Shown: positions 43,191 to 52,973, counted from the stretch's first letter. The stretch is DNA of 56,602 nucleotides from Oscillospiraceae bacterium (GCA_017506735.1 JAFVMW010000075.1:1-56602), one strand, 5' to 3'. The notes: generated by a model from the sequence alone, not told the origin. Numbers and translations are program-made.

Positions 43191-43862
43191 ATGGAATACC
43201 TGTGGGGAGCAGCCTTCGGCGTACTGTCTGTGCCGGTGGTGTTGCTCATGAAAGAAAATACAAACAAACGGATCCGGGAAATCTCTGCCGACGAGCAGGA
43301 GAAGCCTTCCCCCTATCCGGAAAACAATAGAATGTGTAGCATTCTGGCGGTCTTTGTAGTGATCTCCTGGCTGTGGGGCAGTCAGGTGGTGCGCTACGGT
43401 GTTTCAGCCATGGCTGTGCTCAAGCTGAGCTTATGTTATTATGCGATTCTGGCAGCTGCGGTCATAGACTTCAAGCTGCATATTATTCCAAACTTGATTC
43501 CGATCATTCTGATTGGTGCCAGTGCGCTGATCTTTGTATATGAGCTGCTGTTTGGAGCAGGAACCCTGGCAAGGGCACTGCTGTCGCTGAGTGGCTGCTT
43601 GATTTTTGGGCTTTGTCTGCTTGTCGGCAATCGGATCTCCGGAGGCGGCATCGGTCTTGGCGATGTGAAGCTTTTGTCTGCGGTGTGCCTTTTGGGCGGC
43701 ATAGGACTGGCGTTTAGTACGATGGTGTTTGCGCTGATTTGCTGCAGCCTGTTTGCTGCGGTGGTGCTGCTTTCGAAGAAAATGTCTATCCGGCAGTCCG
43801 TACCCTTCGGCCCCTTTATTTACTTGGGCTTTGTGATTATGTGTCTGACAAGATTGTTTTAA
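43191..43862 (+). CDS. Type IV prepilin peptidase (TadV/CpaA-like, A24)
   Basis: A 223-residue membrane aspartyl protease. The two catalytic aspartates are in AAVIDFKLHIIPN (about residue 94) and the GxGD motif GGGIGLGDVKLL. About six transmembrane segments are seen. It should cleave the Flp-like pilin and the TadE-type pseudopilins. The start at ATG 43191 follows GGGAGATGG; ATG 43176 is an alternative. Confidence 0.85.
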   Translation: MEYLWGAAFGVLSVPVVLLMKENTNKRIREISADEQEKPSPYPENNRMCSILAVFVVISWLWGSQVVRYGVSAMAVLKLSLCYYAILAAAVIDFKLHIIPNLIPIILIGASALIFVYELLFGAGTLARALLSLSGCLIFGLCLLVGNRISGGGIGLGDVKLLSAVCLLGGIGLAFSTMVFALICCSLFAAVVLLSKKMSIRQSVPFGPFIYLGFVIMCLTRLF

Positions 43863-43883
43863 CTGTTGACAGGGAGAATCGGT

Positions 43884-45203
43884 ATGAAAAAGAAGAATCT
43901 TTTGGTTGTGGCAATTATGATTGCGCTGTTGGCACTGGGATGGGTTTCTACACTTTCCGGTTCCGTCAGCCAGAGACTGGACTACCGGCGCTGCATCAAA
44001 CAAGCGGAATCCAGTGTGGAGGAAGGCCTGTATGAGCAGGCCATCGAGTTCTACAAGGAAGCCCTGACTTACGGCCAAAAGGAAGAAATCTGGCTGGCAA
44101 TCCGGGATGTGTATGAAATCCTCTACGCTGAGGAACACATTACCTTTTTCCGCAACTGCTACATTGACGATATGGCCCTGGCTGCCCAGGCCTTCCCGGA
44201 TAATGAGCTGTTCTGGGTGACTCAGGCCAACCTGTATCTGGAAACGCAAAATTACTCCAACGCTTTTAAGGTGGTGCAGCACGCAAGAAACCTGGGTGTC
44301 AGAGGCGAAACGCTGGATGCCCTGCATCATGAGCTGATCTACCGGGTGAAGGTGGATTTCAAATGCTACGAGGGTATCAAAACCGCGCTGAACGGCTATC
44401 ACACAGTTTTGGATGGTGACAGCTGGCGGGTGCTGGATGACTTGGGCGAAGCCGTTACCAGTTCCTACCGGTTCATCGGACTCATCAATGACAGCGGCTG
44501 GGGTCTGTACACCAATAATATCGACACCCGGTTTTTGGACAGCACAGAGGTCACCCGTGCAAGGTATGACTTTGAAGTCGAGGAAGCAGGTTATTACCAT
44601 GCAAGCCTGGATCTGATTCCGGTGAAAGTGAACGATAGCTGGAAGTATATGAAGTTTAGCGGCGAGTATCTGCCCGGTGCGTTCGAAGTGGCAGGCAGCT
44701 ATTACAATAACCAGGCAGTTGCCCGAACCGGCGGCAAATGGGTGCTGCTGGACGAGAAGGGCAACCAGACCGATCTGTCCCGGTTTGAGGACATCGTGCT
44801 GGATCTGTATGTATGCCACATCCAGGGAGAAGTGATCCTGGCAAAGGAGAACGGCAAATACCACCTGTACGACACCAGTTTCAAACAGATCGGCGATTTC
44901 GCCGCTGACGATGTAGACATCTGCGTCAACAGTGGCTATATTGCTTTTCAGCAGAACGGCAAGTGGGGCTTTGTGGATACCAAGGGCAATGTGGTGCTGG
45001 AACCTCAGTATGCCAATGCAAAAAGCTTTGCCAACGGTTATGCCGCCGTGTGCAATGACGAGGGCTTGTGGGGCTTTATTACCGATGACTTCGAGCTGGT
45101 GATCGATTATGCCTATGTGGATGCCCTGTACTTCACGGCTGCCGAAACCTGCTGGGTTAGTCTGGAGGAAGGCACATTCCAGCTGCTGAAGTTCGTGTTC
45201 TGA
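43884..45203 (+). CDS. WG-repeat protein with N-terminal anchor
   Basis: A 439-residue protein. A single N-terminal hydrophobic segment (LLVVAIMIALLALGWV) is followed by a TPR-like helical part (about 35-160; EEGLYEQAIEFYKEALTYG). The C-terminal part has WG-type beta repeats (GKWGFVDTKGNVVLEPQY and LWGFITDDFELVIDYAYV). It is anchored with the bulk outside. WG-repeat proteins are of unknown role; inside the pilus operon it may be a surface scaffold or assembly factor. The RBS is AGGGAG. Confidence 0.75.
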   Translation: MKKKNLLVVAIMIALLALGWVSTLSGSVSQRLDYRRCIKQAESSVEEGLYEQAIEFYKEALTYGQKEEIWLAIRDVYEILYAEEHITFFRNCYIDDMALAAQAFPDNELFWVTQANLYLETQNYSNAFKVVQHARNLGVRGETLDALHHELIYRVKVDFKCYEGIKTALNGYHTVLDGDSWRVLDDLGEAVTSSYRFIGLINDSGWGLYTNNIDTRFLDSTEVTRARYDFEVEEAGYYHASLDLIPVKVNDSWKYMKFSGEYLPGAFEVAGSYYNNQAVARTGGKWVLLDEKGNQTDLSRFEDIVLDLYVCHIQGEVILAKENGKYHLYDTSFKQIGDFAADDVDICVNSGYIAFQQNGKWGFVDTKGNVVLEPQYANAKSFANGYAAVCNDEGLWGFITDDFELVIDYAYVDALYFTAAETCWVSLEEGTFQLLKFVF

Positions 45204-45217
45204 GGAAGGGGAAACGT

Positions 45218-45688
45218 ATGAATCAGGATCTTATCACTGTACTGACCTTGATGGTCACCGTTCCTGTGAGCATCGGCTATTATAAAAAGGTAATGGCCGG
45301 AAATTCGAAGCAGGATAAGCTCATGAAACGGGCAAAACGAAAAGGCTCCGTTGCCACCGGTGTCTGTGTCAAGACGGAATATCTGCTGGGTGACCGGGAT
45401 GCTTCCTCTCTGGAGGAACGCAGCCCTACCATGGAGGTAACCTACGAGTATACGGTCCACGGTGTGCAGTATTACCGGAGAATACACTTCCAGAGCCAGG
45501 CAAGCAGACGGATCCATTATCCGGCGCAGATCACCATCTACTATGATCCGGACAATCCCAGAAAAGCAATTACCGCGGAGGAATTCCCCGCAGCGGCCAG
45601 ACGGACGAAGGGCTGCCTGGGTGCTGCTGTGATCTGGCTGATCCTTTCCATTATTCTGGCCAATGGACTGAAGCTGCTTCTGGGGTGA
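45218..45688 (+). CDS. Small membrane protein, DUF3592-like
   Basis: A 156-residue protein with hydrophobic segments at both ends (LITVLTLMVTVPVSIGYY; GAAVIWLILSIILANGL). Between them is a soluble part with VTYEYTVHGVQYYRRIHF and ITIYYDPDNPRKA, which recalls DUF3592. The function is unknown. It is tightly packed between the WG-repeat and pseudopilin genes. Confidence 0.6.
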   Translation: MNQDLITVLTLMVTVPVSIGYYKKVMAGNSKQDKLMKRAKRKGSVATGVCVKTEYLLGDRDASSLEERSPTMEVTYEYTVHGVQYYRRIHFQSQASRRIHYPAQITIYYDPDNPRKAITAEEFPAAARRTKGCLGAAVIWLILSIILANGLKLLLG

Positions 45689-45693
45689 TAAAA

Positions 45694-46347
45694 ATGGTGA
45701 AACCGAAGAACAGAAAAAACAGCGAAAGCGGTGCGCTGATGCTGGAGGCATGGATCGTATATCCCATCACGATGTTCCTTCTCTTTTTCGTTCTGGCGAT
45801 TTTTTCTGTGCTCTACCAGCGATGGAATCTGCAAACCGTGGCCAATGAAGCAACTATGCGTATGGCCCAGACCTATCGGCTGTCCATGGCTGAGGAGGGC
45901 AGCGGCTATGTAAGCCAGGATGACTATTCAGCGGTCGGTACCTACCGCTATGTAGCCAATACCTTCACAAAGGACATGGAAGAATCCGTGGAGCAGAGAA
46001 TCAAGGACTACGCTGGCTGGCGTCTGTCCAAAACCACCTATGCCATCAATGTGATCGAGCCCCAATGCGTGGTGGAGGTGGTGTCTGACGCCCTGGGCAG
46101 GCGACATCTGGAAACCACCATTACAGGCGTGTATGCTGTGCCTCTTGGTGAGGCCCTGCACTTTTTTGGATTCAACTGGCTCATCACATACGAGGTCCAT
46201 GCCTATGCGGACTGCCTGGACATCATTGACTACATCAACATCGTGGACTACACGGATTCTCAAGCGAGCCTGAAACAGCTGGATTCCGCGATCATTGACT
46301 TTATTGATTCCATTATCAGTTTGTACAATACCATTGTAAATGAGTAA
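45694..46347 (+). CDS. TadE-like pseudopilin
   Basis: A 217-residue protein with a type IV prepilin-like start: basic leader, then ESG-ALMLEA with Glu at +5 and a long hydrophobic helix (WIVYPITMFLLFFVLAIF). It should be cleaved by the prepilin peptidase. The C-terminal domain is extracytoplasmic. ATG 45694 has GGGGTG upstream. It resembles TadE minor pilins. Confidence 0.75.
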   Translation: MVKPKNRKNSESGALMLEAWIVYPITMFLLFFVLAIFSVLYQRWNLQTVANEATMRMAQTYRLSMAEEGSGYVSQDDYSAVGTYRYVANTFTKDMEESVEQRIKDYAGWRLSKTTYAINVIEPQCVVEVVSDALGRRHLETTITGVYAVPLGEALHFFGFNWLITYEVHAYADCLDIIDYINIVDYTDSQASLKQLDSAIIDFIDSIISLYNTIVNE

Positions 46348-46402
46348 TGACCGTCCTTGTCCGGGAAAACCCTGCAGAGGATAAGAGAAGAGGGATGTTT
46401 GA

Positions 46403-49228
46403 ATGAACAAAAAGAAGAAGCCGCTGGCCTGTATCAACGGCGTAAAGGGTGCCATTTCCCTGATCATGGCGGTTCTGATGACCCCGTTTCTGACCATTGC
46501 GATGCTTCTGGTGGAGACGGGCAGATACAACAGCACTGTGTCCCTGCTGGATGAGGCGCTGGGCGTGTCTGCAGTATCTCTGCTGGCGGACTACGACCCA
46601 TATCTGCAGAACCGATGGGGTCTGCTGGCCTTGTCCCAGGAAGCGGATTTGGATAAGGAAATCGTTGCCCTGATGGATACCAACACTTCTTTCATGGGCG
46701 GCAGCTTCAGCCTGAGCAATACCAGAGCCGAGGGAATGTATTCCCTGGCGGAAACCGATGTGCTGCGGTTTCAGGTGCTGGAGTACAGCAAGCTGAATGC
46801 CCCAACCAAGCTGGCTTCGGAGCTGATATCCACCGTTACCAGCATGCTGAAATTTGTAGAGAAGCTGAAAGATAAGGTCCAGATCTTTGAAAAGGGTGTG
46901 GAAACCCTGACCTCCGGCGTCAAGATCCTGGACAGTGCCCTCGAACTGACAAAGAAAACCGAAGAGCTGGAAAAAAGCGCCAATACATTGGATGCACTGG
47001 CCGGGGAATACGAATCGGACTACGCTACTTTTGAAAGCAAGGTCAATACCCTGATCGACAACCTTAAGTCTGTGGAAAGCCTTCAGGACGAACTGGACGC
47101 GCTGGAAGAAGAGCTGGCAGATCTCCAGGAAGAGCTGGATGAGCTGCTGGGTATTGACAAAGATGATCCCACCGCGCCTACCAATCCGGAAAACGATGAG
47201 ATCCGTGCGAAACGGAAGGAAATCGAGGAGAAGGAAGAGGATATCAAAGAAAAAAACACGGAACTGACCAGGGCAAAGAACAAGCTGAGTCCTGCCATTA
47301 CTGCCGCAAAACAAGCAAAGACCGATTATGCCGACGTGGTTGGCCGGATTGCCGCTGAACTGAAAAACTTCCGGGAACTGGCTGCCGAGGTACTGAGCAC
47401 ACTGAAGGATCTCAATGATAACATTCTCAGCGGCGTGGGCAATGCCATTGATCTGACTGCCACTGTAACGGAAAAACGGAAGAATCTGGAGGAGAAGGAA
47501 GAGAAGCTGAAGACCGTCAAGGAGGAGGTAGCCGCTATGGAGGACCAGGGCTACGACGAGGACGATTCTGCTTACCGGGAAAAACAGAAAGAAAAGGCCA
47601 CGCTGGAAGAGGAAGTCCAGTCTATCCAGGAAGAAACATCGGCGCTGGAAACAGAACTGGCTCTGGCGGAAGCGACCAACAACAGCCTTGGCGAGATGCA
47701 TGAGGAGCTGGGAGAAACCTTTGAAGATTACAGCGAGCATGCCATCACTGTGGTGGAAAACGGCTTCACAAACCTGAAAACCAAGATCCAGAACCTGAAC
47801 ATCGACGGCCTGAAGCACTCCTCTCGCAAGATCACCCGAAGCGAATATCACGGCCCCAAGGTCGAAGGCTATATGCCTGCGGAAGAGATCCACAAGTACA
47901 TCGAGGAGCAGGAAAAGGAACTGAAGGAAGGTACCCTGAGTGCGGTGATGGATGCACTGACTACGCTGTACAATTCCATCATGGGTACCAGTCTGTTCTT
48001 TGTGGATGACCTGTCCGCAGTGTTGGATCTGAGTTATTTCGAAGAGAATTTTGACGGACTCCCCGGCGGAACCAATACCACCGGTGATGTGATCTCGCTG
48101 GTCACATCTCTTGGAAGCGCCCTGAAGGACGCTGCGACACTGACCGCGAATCTCCAAGGCTATCGTTTCTGGGAGATTCTGGATACCCTGTCCCGTCTTG
48201 GCCACGACCTGATCGATCTGTTCATAGCCATTGTGGAATTCCTCAAAACCGTCGTGTCCAACATTGGCGAACTGCTGATGGGTCCTGATCGGATTCTGCT
48301 GAGCACCTATTGCACATACAACCTGACCTGCAGAACAGATTTCAATACATCCAAAAGTGAGATGTCCCTGATAACTCTGACAGGCTACTCCGTGGGCAAG
48401 GATTCCTTCCCCGAAAACACGAACAAGGCCCAGATTCCGGTTTTCGGAGAGTTTTACCAATTGGTCAATACAATCACGCAGTGCATGAATGGCACAGGCG
48501 CAGACCGTACCTTCTCCGGTGCGGAGCTGGAGTATGTACTCTTTGGCAGCAACAGTGAGGTGGCGAACCAGCTGTATGTATTCTGCGCCCTGTATATCAT
48601 CCGGGCGGTGCTGTGCATCCCCGCCATCACCGGCAACGCAGAGGTTCAGTCCCTGGCAGCGGCGGCCACTTTGGGCTACCCGGTGGTTATGGGTCTGTAC
48701 TACTTGCTGGAGCCGCTGGTGCAGACCATTCTGCTGGCAAACGGCAAAGATCAGCCCATGATCCCCACCACCGTATATCTTTCTCCCTCCGGTATTCCCA
48801 AGCTGCTGGCAGAACTGGTGAAATTCCTAAAGTTCACAGACAAGGAAAAGGAAGATATCAAATCAAAGATGATCAAAGCCATTGACGGTTCCCAGGAGAA
48901 TTACGATTACAATGCCAAACTCTACGAATATACCAATTCCCCGGAGTACGATGCCATCGATACGCCGGATTTCTCCTACCGGGATTTCTGTCTGGTTTTG
49001 ATGATCATGACGGTTCGTCAGGAACGGATGGTGGAACGTCTGGCCAATGTGATCCAGATGGAAACCCTGTGCTACTACACCAATGAGGAAGAGCCCTTTA
49101 CCTTCGACCTGCGAAAGAGTTTCACATATGTACAAGCGGAGACCGACGCAACAGTGAGCCAGATCATTCCGGATCTGATCGAATCGTCCATCTTCAACGT
49201 ACACCGGGAACAGTATAGGGGGTATTGA
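46403..49228 (+). CDS. TadG-like protein with very long coiled coil (DUF5702-like)
   Basis: A 941-residue protein. A leader with GVKGAISLIMAVLMTPFL gives one N-terminal membrane helix. Residues about 150-470 are a Glu/Lys/Leu-rich coiled coil (SLQDELDALEEELADLQEEL). The C-terminal half is globular with hydrophobic stretches (LYVFCALYIIRAVLCIPAI). It recalls DUF5702 proteins of Firmicute Tad loci. It is far larger than proteobacterial TadG. It may span the thick wall or guide the pilus. The next gene starts one base after its stop codon. Confidence 0.7.
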   Translation: MNKKKKPLACINGVKGAISLIMAVLMTPFLTIAMLLVETGRYNSTVSLLDEALGVSAVSLLADYDPYLQNRWGLLALSQEADLDKEIVALMDTNTSFMGGSFSLSNTRAEGMYSLAETDVLRFQVLEYSKLNAPTKLASELISTVTSMLKFVEKLKDKVQIFEKGVETLTSGVKILDSALELTKKTEELEKSANTLDALAGEYESDYATFESKVNTLIDNLKSVESLQDELDALEEELADLQEELDELLGIDKDDPTAPTNPENDEIRAKRKEIEEKEEDIKEKNTELTRAKNKLSPAITAAKQAKTDYADVVGRIAAELKNFRELAAEVLSTLKDLNDNILSGVGNAIDLTATVTEKRKNLEEKEEKLKTVKEEVAAMEDQGYDEDDSAYREKQKEKATLEEEVQSIQEETSALETELALAEATNNSLGEMHEELGETFEDYSEHAITVVENGFTNLKTKIQNLNIDGLKHSSRKITRSEYHGPKVEGYMPAEEIHKYIEEQEKELKEGTLSAVMDALTTLYNSIMGTSLFFVDDLSAVLDLSYFEENFDGLPGGTNTTGDVISLVTSLGSALKDAATLTANLQGYRFWEILDTLSRLGHDLIDLFIAIVEFLKTVVSNIGELLMGPDRILLSTYCTYNLTCRTDFNTSKSEMSLITLTGYSVGKDSFPENTNKAQIPVFGEFYQLVNTITQCMNGTGADRTFSGAELEYVLFGSNSEVANQLYVFCALYIIRAVLCIPAITGNAEVQSLAAAATLGYPVVMGLYYLLEPLVQTILLANGKDQPMIPTTVYLSPSGIPKLLAELVKFLKFTDKEKEDIKSKMIKAIDGSQENYDYNAKLYEYTNSPEYDAIDTPDFSYRDFCLVLMIMTVRQERMVERLANVIQMETLCYYTNEEEPFTFDLRKSFTYVQAETDATVSQIIPDLIESSIFNVHREQYRGY

Positions 49229-49229
49229 T

Positions 49230-49844
49230 ATGAAAAGTGATTCACAGCGTGGTATGATTACGCTGGAAGCCTGTATTTCTGTACTGACCTTTATCCTGCT
49301 GATGCTGTTCTTTTCCAGCTTTTTCGTGCTGTTCATGGTGCAGAATATGACAGCTCACGCCATCCTGCAAACGTCCCAAAGCCTTTCCCTGGACGTCTAC
49401 CGTACCGAACAGCTGATCAAGGAGGATGACGGAAAGGTTGGGTCGGTCAGTGACTACTTTACACAGTTCGTAACAAAACTCTTCGGCTCCGCTGAGGACA
49501 GCCCCTATTTTGTTTCCGATAACTACTGGCATAAGCTGAAGGAGCCAAAACGGGGAGAAGAACAGGTGGTGGATGAATCCGAAAAAACGGAGGTAGCAGA
49601 CGCGGTAAAGCTCCGCTTTATCGGCTACTTCGCCAGCGGCGATGAAGAAGAGGCGGACTACCTTCTGGAATACATGAATGTGGTAGACGGTCTGGATGGT
49701 CTTGACTTTTCAGAGTCCTATGTAGAAAATGACACCCTGTATATTGTCCTGCGGTATGAACTGACCTATGATTTTGACATCTGGGGCGTGAGCAACCTGT
49801 CGGTGGAGCAGAAAGCCTGCTCAAAACTATGGAAATCGAAATAA
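49230..49844 (+). CDS. TadE/TadF-like pseudopilin
   Basis: A 204-residue prepilin-like protein: SQRG-MITLEA gives a cleavage Gly and Glu at +5, followed by CISVLTFILLMLFFSSFFVL. The C-terminal part is acidic and extracytoplasmic. It starts one base after the stop of the coiled-coil gene. It probably acts as a minor pilin that primes assembly. Confidence 0.75.
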   Translation: MKSDSQRGMITLEACISVLTFILLMLFFSSFFVLFMVQNMTAHAILQTSQSLSLDVYRTEQLIKEDDGKVGSVSDYFTQFVTKLFGSAEDSPYFVSDNYWHKLKEPKRGEEQVVDESEKTEVADAVKLRFIGYFASGDEEEADYLLEYMNVVDGLDGLDFSESYVENDTLYIVLRYELTYDFDIWGVSNLSVEQKACSKLWKSK

Positions 49845-49862
49845 AAATGAGTGAGGGACTGA

Positions 49863-51566
49863 ATGATGAAATTTACATTTGAAAATCAAGGAACCAGTAC
49901 ATTTCTGGTTTACGAAGTGGCCCCGGAGGATGAGCTGGACAGCATGGGTCTGGGAATGCTGACGAATAATAAGATCGACGGCTTTGCTCCCGCATCTTTC
50001 ATGCAGATCGATTCTACCCGCTACATCAAGTACAATGTTTCTGCCAAGGTCTCTGCTGCACAGCTGCTCAGCGGCACCGTCAACAAGAAGCGTCTGCTGG
50101 GCGTGTTCTCTGGCGTCATCAAGGCCATACTGTCCGCAGAGGACTATATGCTGGATGTGAGCTCTCTGGTGCTGGATCTGGATTACATCTTTACCGATGT
50201 ATCTACTTGTGAAACCGTTCTGGTTTCACTTCCTGTGCTGAACCGGGCAGAGGAAAATCCTGAGCTGTTGACGTTCTTCAAAAATATCATTTTCAACGCT
50301 CAGTTTGACCAGACCGAGAACTGCGGCCATGTGGCTCAGATTCTGAACCACCTGAACAGTACTCCCACTTTGGCACCTGTTGAATTCCAGGAGCTGCTGG
50401 ATAAGCTGGCAGACCAGGCAGAGCCTGCGGTCAAGGCTCAGTCTGCCGCGGCAGAGTTGCCCTCCAAGCCTGTTCAGCCTGAGGCGAAGCCTGCGTCTCC
50501 CGATCCCAAGCCCAAGGTGCAGGCGACTCCCACTCCGGAGCAGCCCAAGAATCCTACTCCCAACAAGCTGCCTTCTACTCCGGAGAAGTACAAGAATCTG
50601 CAGTTTGGTTCCAATTATCCCTCCGGCGGCCAGAAGGATGTGTCCGATAAGGGAAACAAGCCAGCGGAGGCTGAGTCGGAGGAAAAGGAAATCAGCATGT
50701 TCTACCTGCTGCAGCACTACAATAAGGAGAATGCTGCCCTATACAAGGCCCAGAAGGAAGCAAAGAAGGCCAAGAAGAAGGGTATGGACGCTCCGAATGC
50801 AAACTATGCCACTCCCGTCAAGCAGCCTGAAGCCCCTGCCGGCTATCCCGTGCCTGGCAAGCAGCCCGCTGCCCCCGGCAGCTATCCTATGCCCGGCAAG
50901 CAGCCTGCTGCCCCCGGCGGCTATCCCGTGCCCGGCAAGCAGCCTGCTGCCCCCGGCGGCTATTCCATGCCCGGCAAGCAGCCTGCTGCCCCCGGCGGCT
51001 ATCCCGTGCCCGGCAAGCAGCCTGCTGCCCCCGGCGGCTATCCCATGCCCGGCAAGCAGCCTGCTGTGCCCGGCGGCTATCCCATGCCCGGCAAACAGCC
51101 TGCTGTGCCCGGCGGTTATGAGCAGCCTGCCCAGAAGCCCGTTGAGTATCCTCCCTATCAGCCCCAGCCTGCGACCCCTGCCAAGCCCATCAGCTTCGGC
51201 AGCACCGTGGTAATGGGTGCGCCCATCGGCCCCACCACAGTGCTGATTGATGCCCCTGTGCAGGAAAAGTCCGAAGCCTATCTGATCCGCCAGTCTACAC
51301 AGGAAAAGACTCTGGTGAACAAGGCGCTGTTCCGGATCGGCAAGGAGCAGTCCTATGTGGATTACTGCATTTCCAACAACTCTGCCATCAGCAGAAGCCA
51401 CGCTACCATCCTGAAGAAGGGTGAGGATTACTTTATTGTGGATACCAACTCCACCAACCACACCTATGTCAACGGCAAAATGATCCAGAGCAATGTGGAA
51501 ACCAGACTCAGCCACGGCGACACGGTCAGACTAGCCAACGAAGATTTTGAATTCGGTCTGTACTGA
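49863..51566 (+). CDS. FHA-domain protein with DUF6382-like N-terminus and Pro-rich repeats
   Basis: A 567-residue cytosolic protein. Residues about 1-165 resemble DUF6382. A Pro/Lys linker follows, then seven 13-residue repeats (consensus PGKQPAAPGGYPV, residues 331-421). The C-terminal FHA domain (about 470-567) shows RIGKEQSYVDY, SRSHA and NSTNHTYVNGK, the phosphothreonine-binding loops. FHA proteins read Ser/Thr kinase signals. The PP2C gene follows 55 bp later. No kinase is encoded here. Confidence 0.85.
   Translation: MMKFTFENQGTSTFLVYEVAPEDELDSMGLGMLTNNKIDGFAPASFMQIDSTRYIKYNVSAKVSAAQLLSGTVNKKRLLGVFSGVIKAILSAEDYMLDVSSLVLDLDYIFTDVSTCETVLVSLPVLNRAEENPELLTFFKNIIFNAQFDQTENCGHVAQILNHLNSTPTLAPVEFQELLDKLADQAEPAVKAQSAAAELPSKPVQPEAKPASPDPKPKVQATPTPEQPKNPTPNKLPSTPEKYKNLQFGSNYPSGGQKDVSDKGNKPAEAESEEKEISMFYLLQHYNKENAALYKAQKEAKKAKKKGMDAPNANYATPVKQPEAPAGYPVPGKQPAAPGSYPMPGKQPAAPGGYPVPGKQPAAPGGYSMPGKQPAAPGGYPVPGKQPAAPGGYPMPGKQPAVPGGYPMPGKQPAVPGGYEQPAQKPVEYPPYQPQPATPAKPISFGSTVVMGAPIGPTTVLIDAPVQEKSEAYLIRQSTQEKTLVNKALFRIGKEQSYVDYCISNNSAISRSHATILKKGEDYFIVDTNSTNHTYVNGKMIQSNVETRLSHGDTVRLANEDFEFGLY
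50853..51125 (+). repeat. Seven 39-bp tandem repeats in the FHA protein gene
   Basis: Each unit encodes a variant of PGKQPAAPGGYPV. Several adjacent units are nearly identical in DNA, so copy number is likely to vary. Confidence 0.9.
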
Positions 51567-51621
51567 TCGGAGTGGTATTTGATTCCCGGAAGAATCCGGG
51601 ATTGCAAAGGGTGAATCACAG

Positions 51622-52389
51622 ATGAATTTCATCATTTCTGCCAATACGGATATTGGCATTTCAAAAAGCACCAATCAGGACAGTCTGACCTCCATGGTTC
51701 TGAGAACGCCTCTTGGCAAAATGGTGTTCAGCGTGCTCTGTGACGGAATGGGCGGTCTGGAGAAGGGGGAAGTGGCAAGCGCCTCCATGATCCGGGCATT
51801 CCGGGCCTGGGCTCTGGAAGAACTTCCCGGGCTGTGCAAGGCTCCGCTGGAGGATGGAACAATCCGCCGTCAATGGGATCGGATCATTCAGGAGCAAAAC
51901 CGGAAGATCGGTGCCTATGGCGCTGCTCACGGCGTTCGGCTGGGCACCACGGTGGTTGCCATGCTTCTGACCCAGGACAGATATTACATTCTGAATGTGG
52001 GTGACTCCAGAGCCTATGAGATCGGAACGGAGCTGCGCCAGATCACCGTGGATCAGACACTGGTCCAGCGTGAAGTAATGCTTGGCAATCTGACCCAGGA
52101 GGAAGCCCAGGTGGACTCCCGGCGAAATATCCTGTTGCAGTGCGTGGGCGCGTCCCGGGAGGTACGGCCGGAGCTGTTCTCCGGGCCGGTGCTGCAGAAT
52201 GGGGTCTATCTGCTCTGCTCTGATGGCTTCGTCCATGAGATCACTCCGGAGGAGGTCTTTGAGAAGCTCCAGCCCGGCGTGCTGTTCGACGAGCACATGA
52301 TGCACAACAACACCCGCAGCCTCATCGAGCGGAACAAGCAACGACTGGAACAGGACAATATTTCCGTTGTCCTGGTCAGAACCTTCTAA
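51622..52389 (+). CDS. PP2C-type serine/threonine phosphatase
   Basis: A 255-residue metal-dependent phosphatase. The conserved acidic motifs are NQDSL, LCDGMGG, NVGDSRAY and CSDGF, which hold the two metal ions. It should dephosphorylate proteins marked by a Ser/Thr kinase encoded elsewhere and oppose binding to the FHA protein. It is part of the pilus operon, 15 bp before the last gene. Confidence 0.9.
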   Translation: MNFIISANTDIGISKSTNQDSLTSMVLRTPLGKMVFSVLCDGMGGLEKGEVASASMIRAFRAWALEELPGLCKAPLEDGTIRRQWDRIIQEQNRKIGAYGAAHGVRLGTTVVAMLLTQDRYYILNVGDSRAYEIGTELRQITVDQTLVQREVMLGNLTQEEAQVDSRRNILLQCVGASREVRPELFSGPVLQNGVYLLCSDGFVHEITPEEVFEKLQPGVLFDEHMMHNNTRSLIERNKQRLEQDNISVVLVRTF

Positions 52390-52404
52390 GGAGTGAGCCT
52401 ACTA

Positions 52405-52914
52405 ATGGGGACAGAATCCCGTTCTGAATATCTTCAGAAGCAGCAGAAAAAGGTGACCATCTTCTTTATCACCGTAATCGTGACCCTGGCGCTGGCCAAC
52501 CTGTCTGTGGCAAGCTATATTGCCTCCGTCTGTCTGGCAAAAGAAGTCGGCGGCGAGCCCTGGCTGACCGTATGCCTGGGTACCGGCATCGGAGCCGCTC
52601 TGGGTGGTGTTGGCATTCTGGCGCTGTTTTTCGGGTGGAATGTTTTACGTGCCATGAAGGAACTACGCAAGGATGCCCCTGCGGAACAGACCTGTGTGCC
52701 TGCTCAGCCCCAGGAGGAATCCACTGATGAAAGTTGGCGAGAGATCACCCGGCGGCTAAGCCCGGAGGAAAACGCATCCTCCCAGCCTGTGGTCACAACA
52801 CTGACCCTTGCAAAGCCCGCACCGGAGGAAGCTCCTGCCGAGAGGGAATCCGGGTTGGATTTCGAAGTGGAGTATGAAATCACCTATATCCACACGGATG
52901 AGTGGATCGAGTAA
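52405..52914 (+). CDS. Membrane protein with acidic cytoplasmic tail
   Basis: A 169-residue protein with two N-terminal transmembrane segments (IFFITVIVTLALANLSVASY; GIGAALGGVGILALFFGW) and a Pro/Glu-rich tail ending EVEYEITYIHTDEWIE. ATG 52405 follows AAGGAG at 11 bases; the in-frame GTG 52393 overlaps that site. I do not recognise the family. It is the last gene of the locus. Confidence 0.65.
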   Translation: MGTESRSEYLQKQQKKVTIFFITVIVTLALANLSVASYIASVCLAKEVGGEPWLTVCLGTGIGAALGGVGILALFFGWNVLRAMKELRKDAPAEQTCVPAQPQEESTDESWREITRRLSPEENASSQPVVTTLTLAKPAPEEAPAERESGLDFEVEYEITYIHTDEWIE

Positions 52915-52937
52915 CTGTTTCTGACAAAAGAAATACA

Positions 52938-52973
52938 AAAGGAAGCCTGATGCAGATGTGTCAGGTTTCCTTT
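52938..52973 (+). terminator. Terminator of the Tad locus
   Basis: AAAGGAAGCCTGA (52938-52950) pairs with TCAGGTTTCCTTT (52961-52973), with one G-U pair. It is followed by a T run. Confidence 0.8.

Noticed and set aside
46316..48460. A 714-codon minus-strand open frame opposite the coiled-coil gene
   Set aside because: Antisense of the Glu/Lys-rich coiled coil; no independent signals.
50853..51125. 39-bp repeats that could suggest a CRISPR array
   Set aside because: The units are contiguous without unique spacers and are in frame in a Pro-rich linker.
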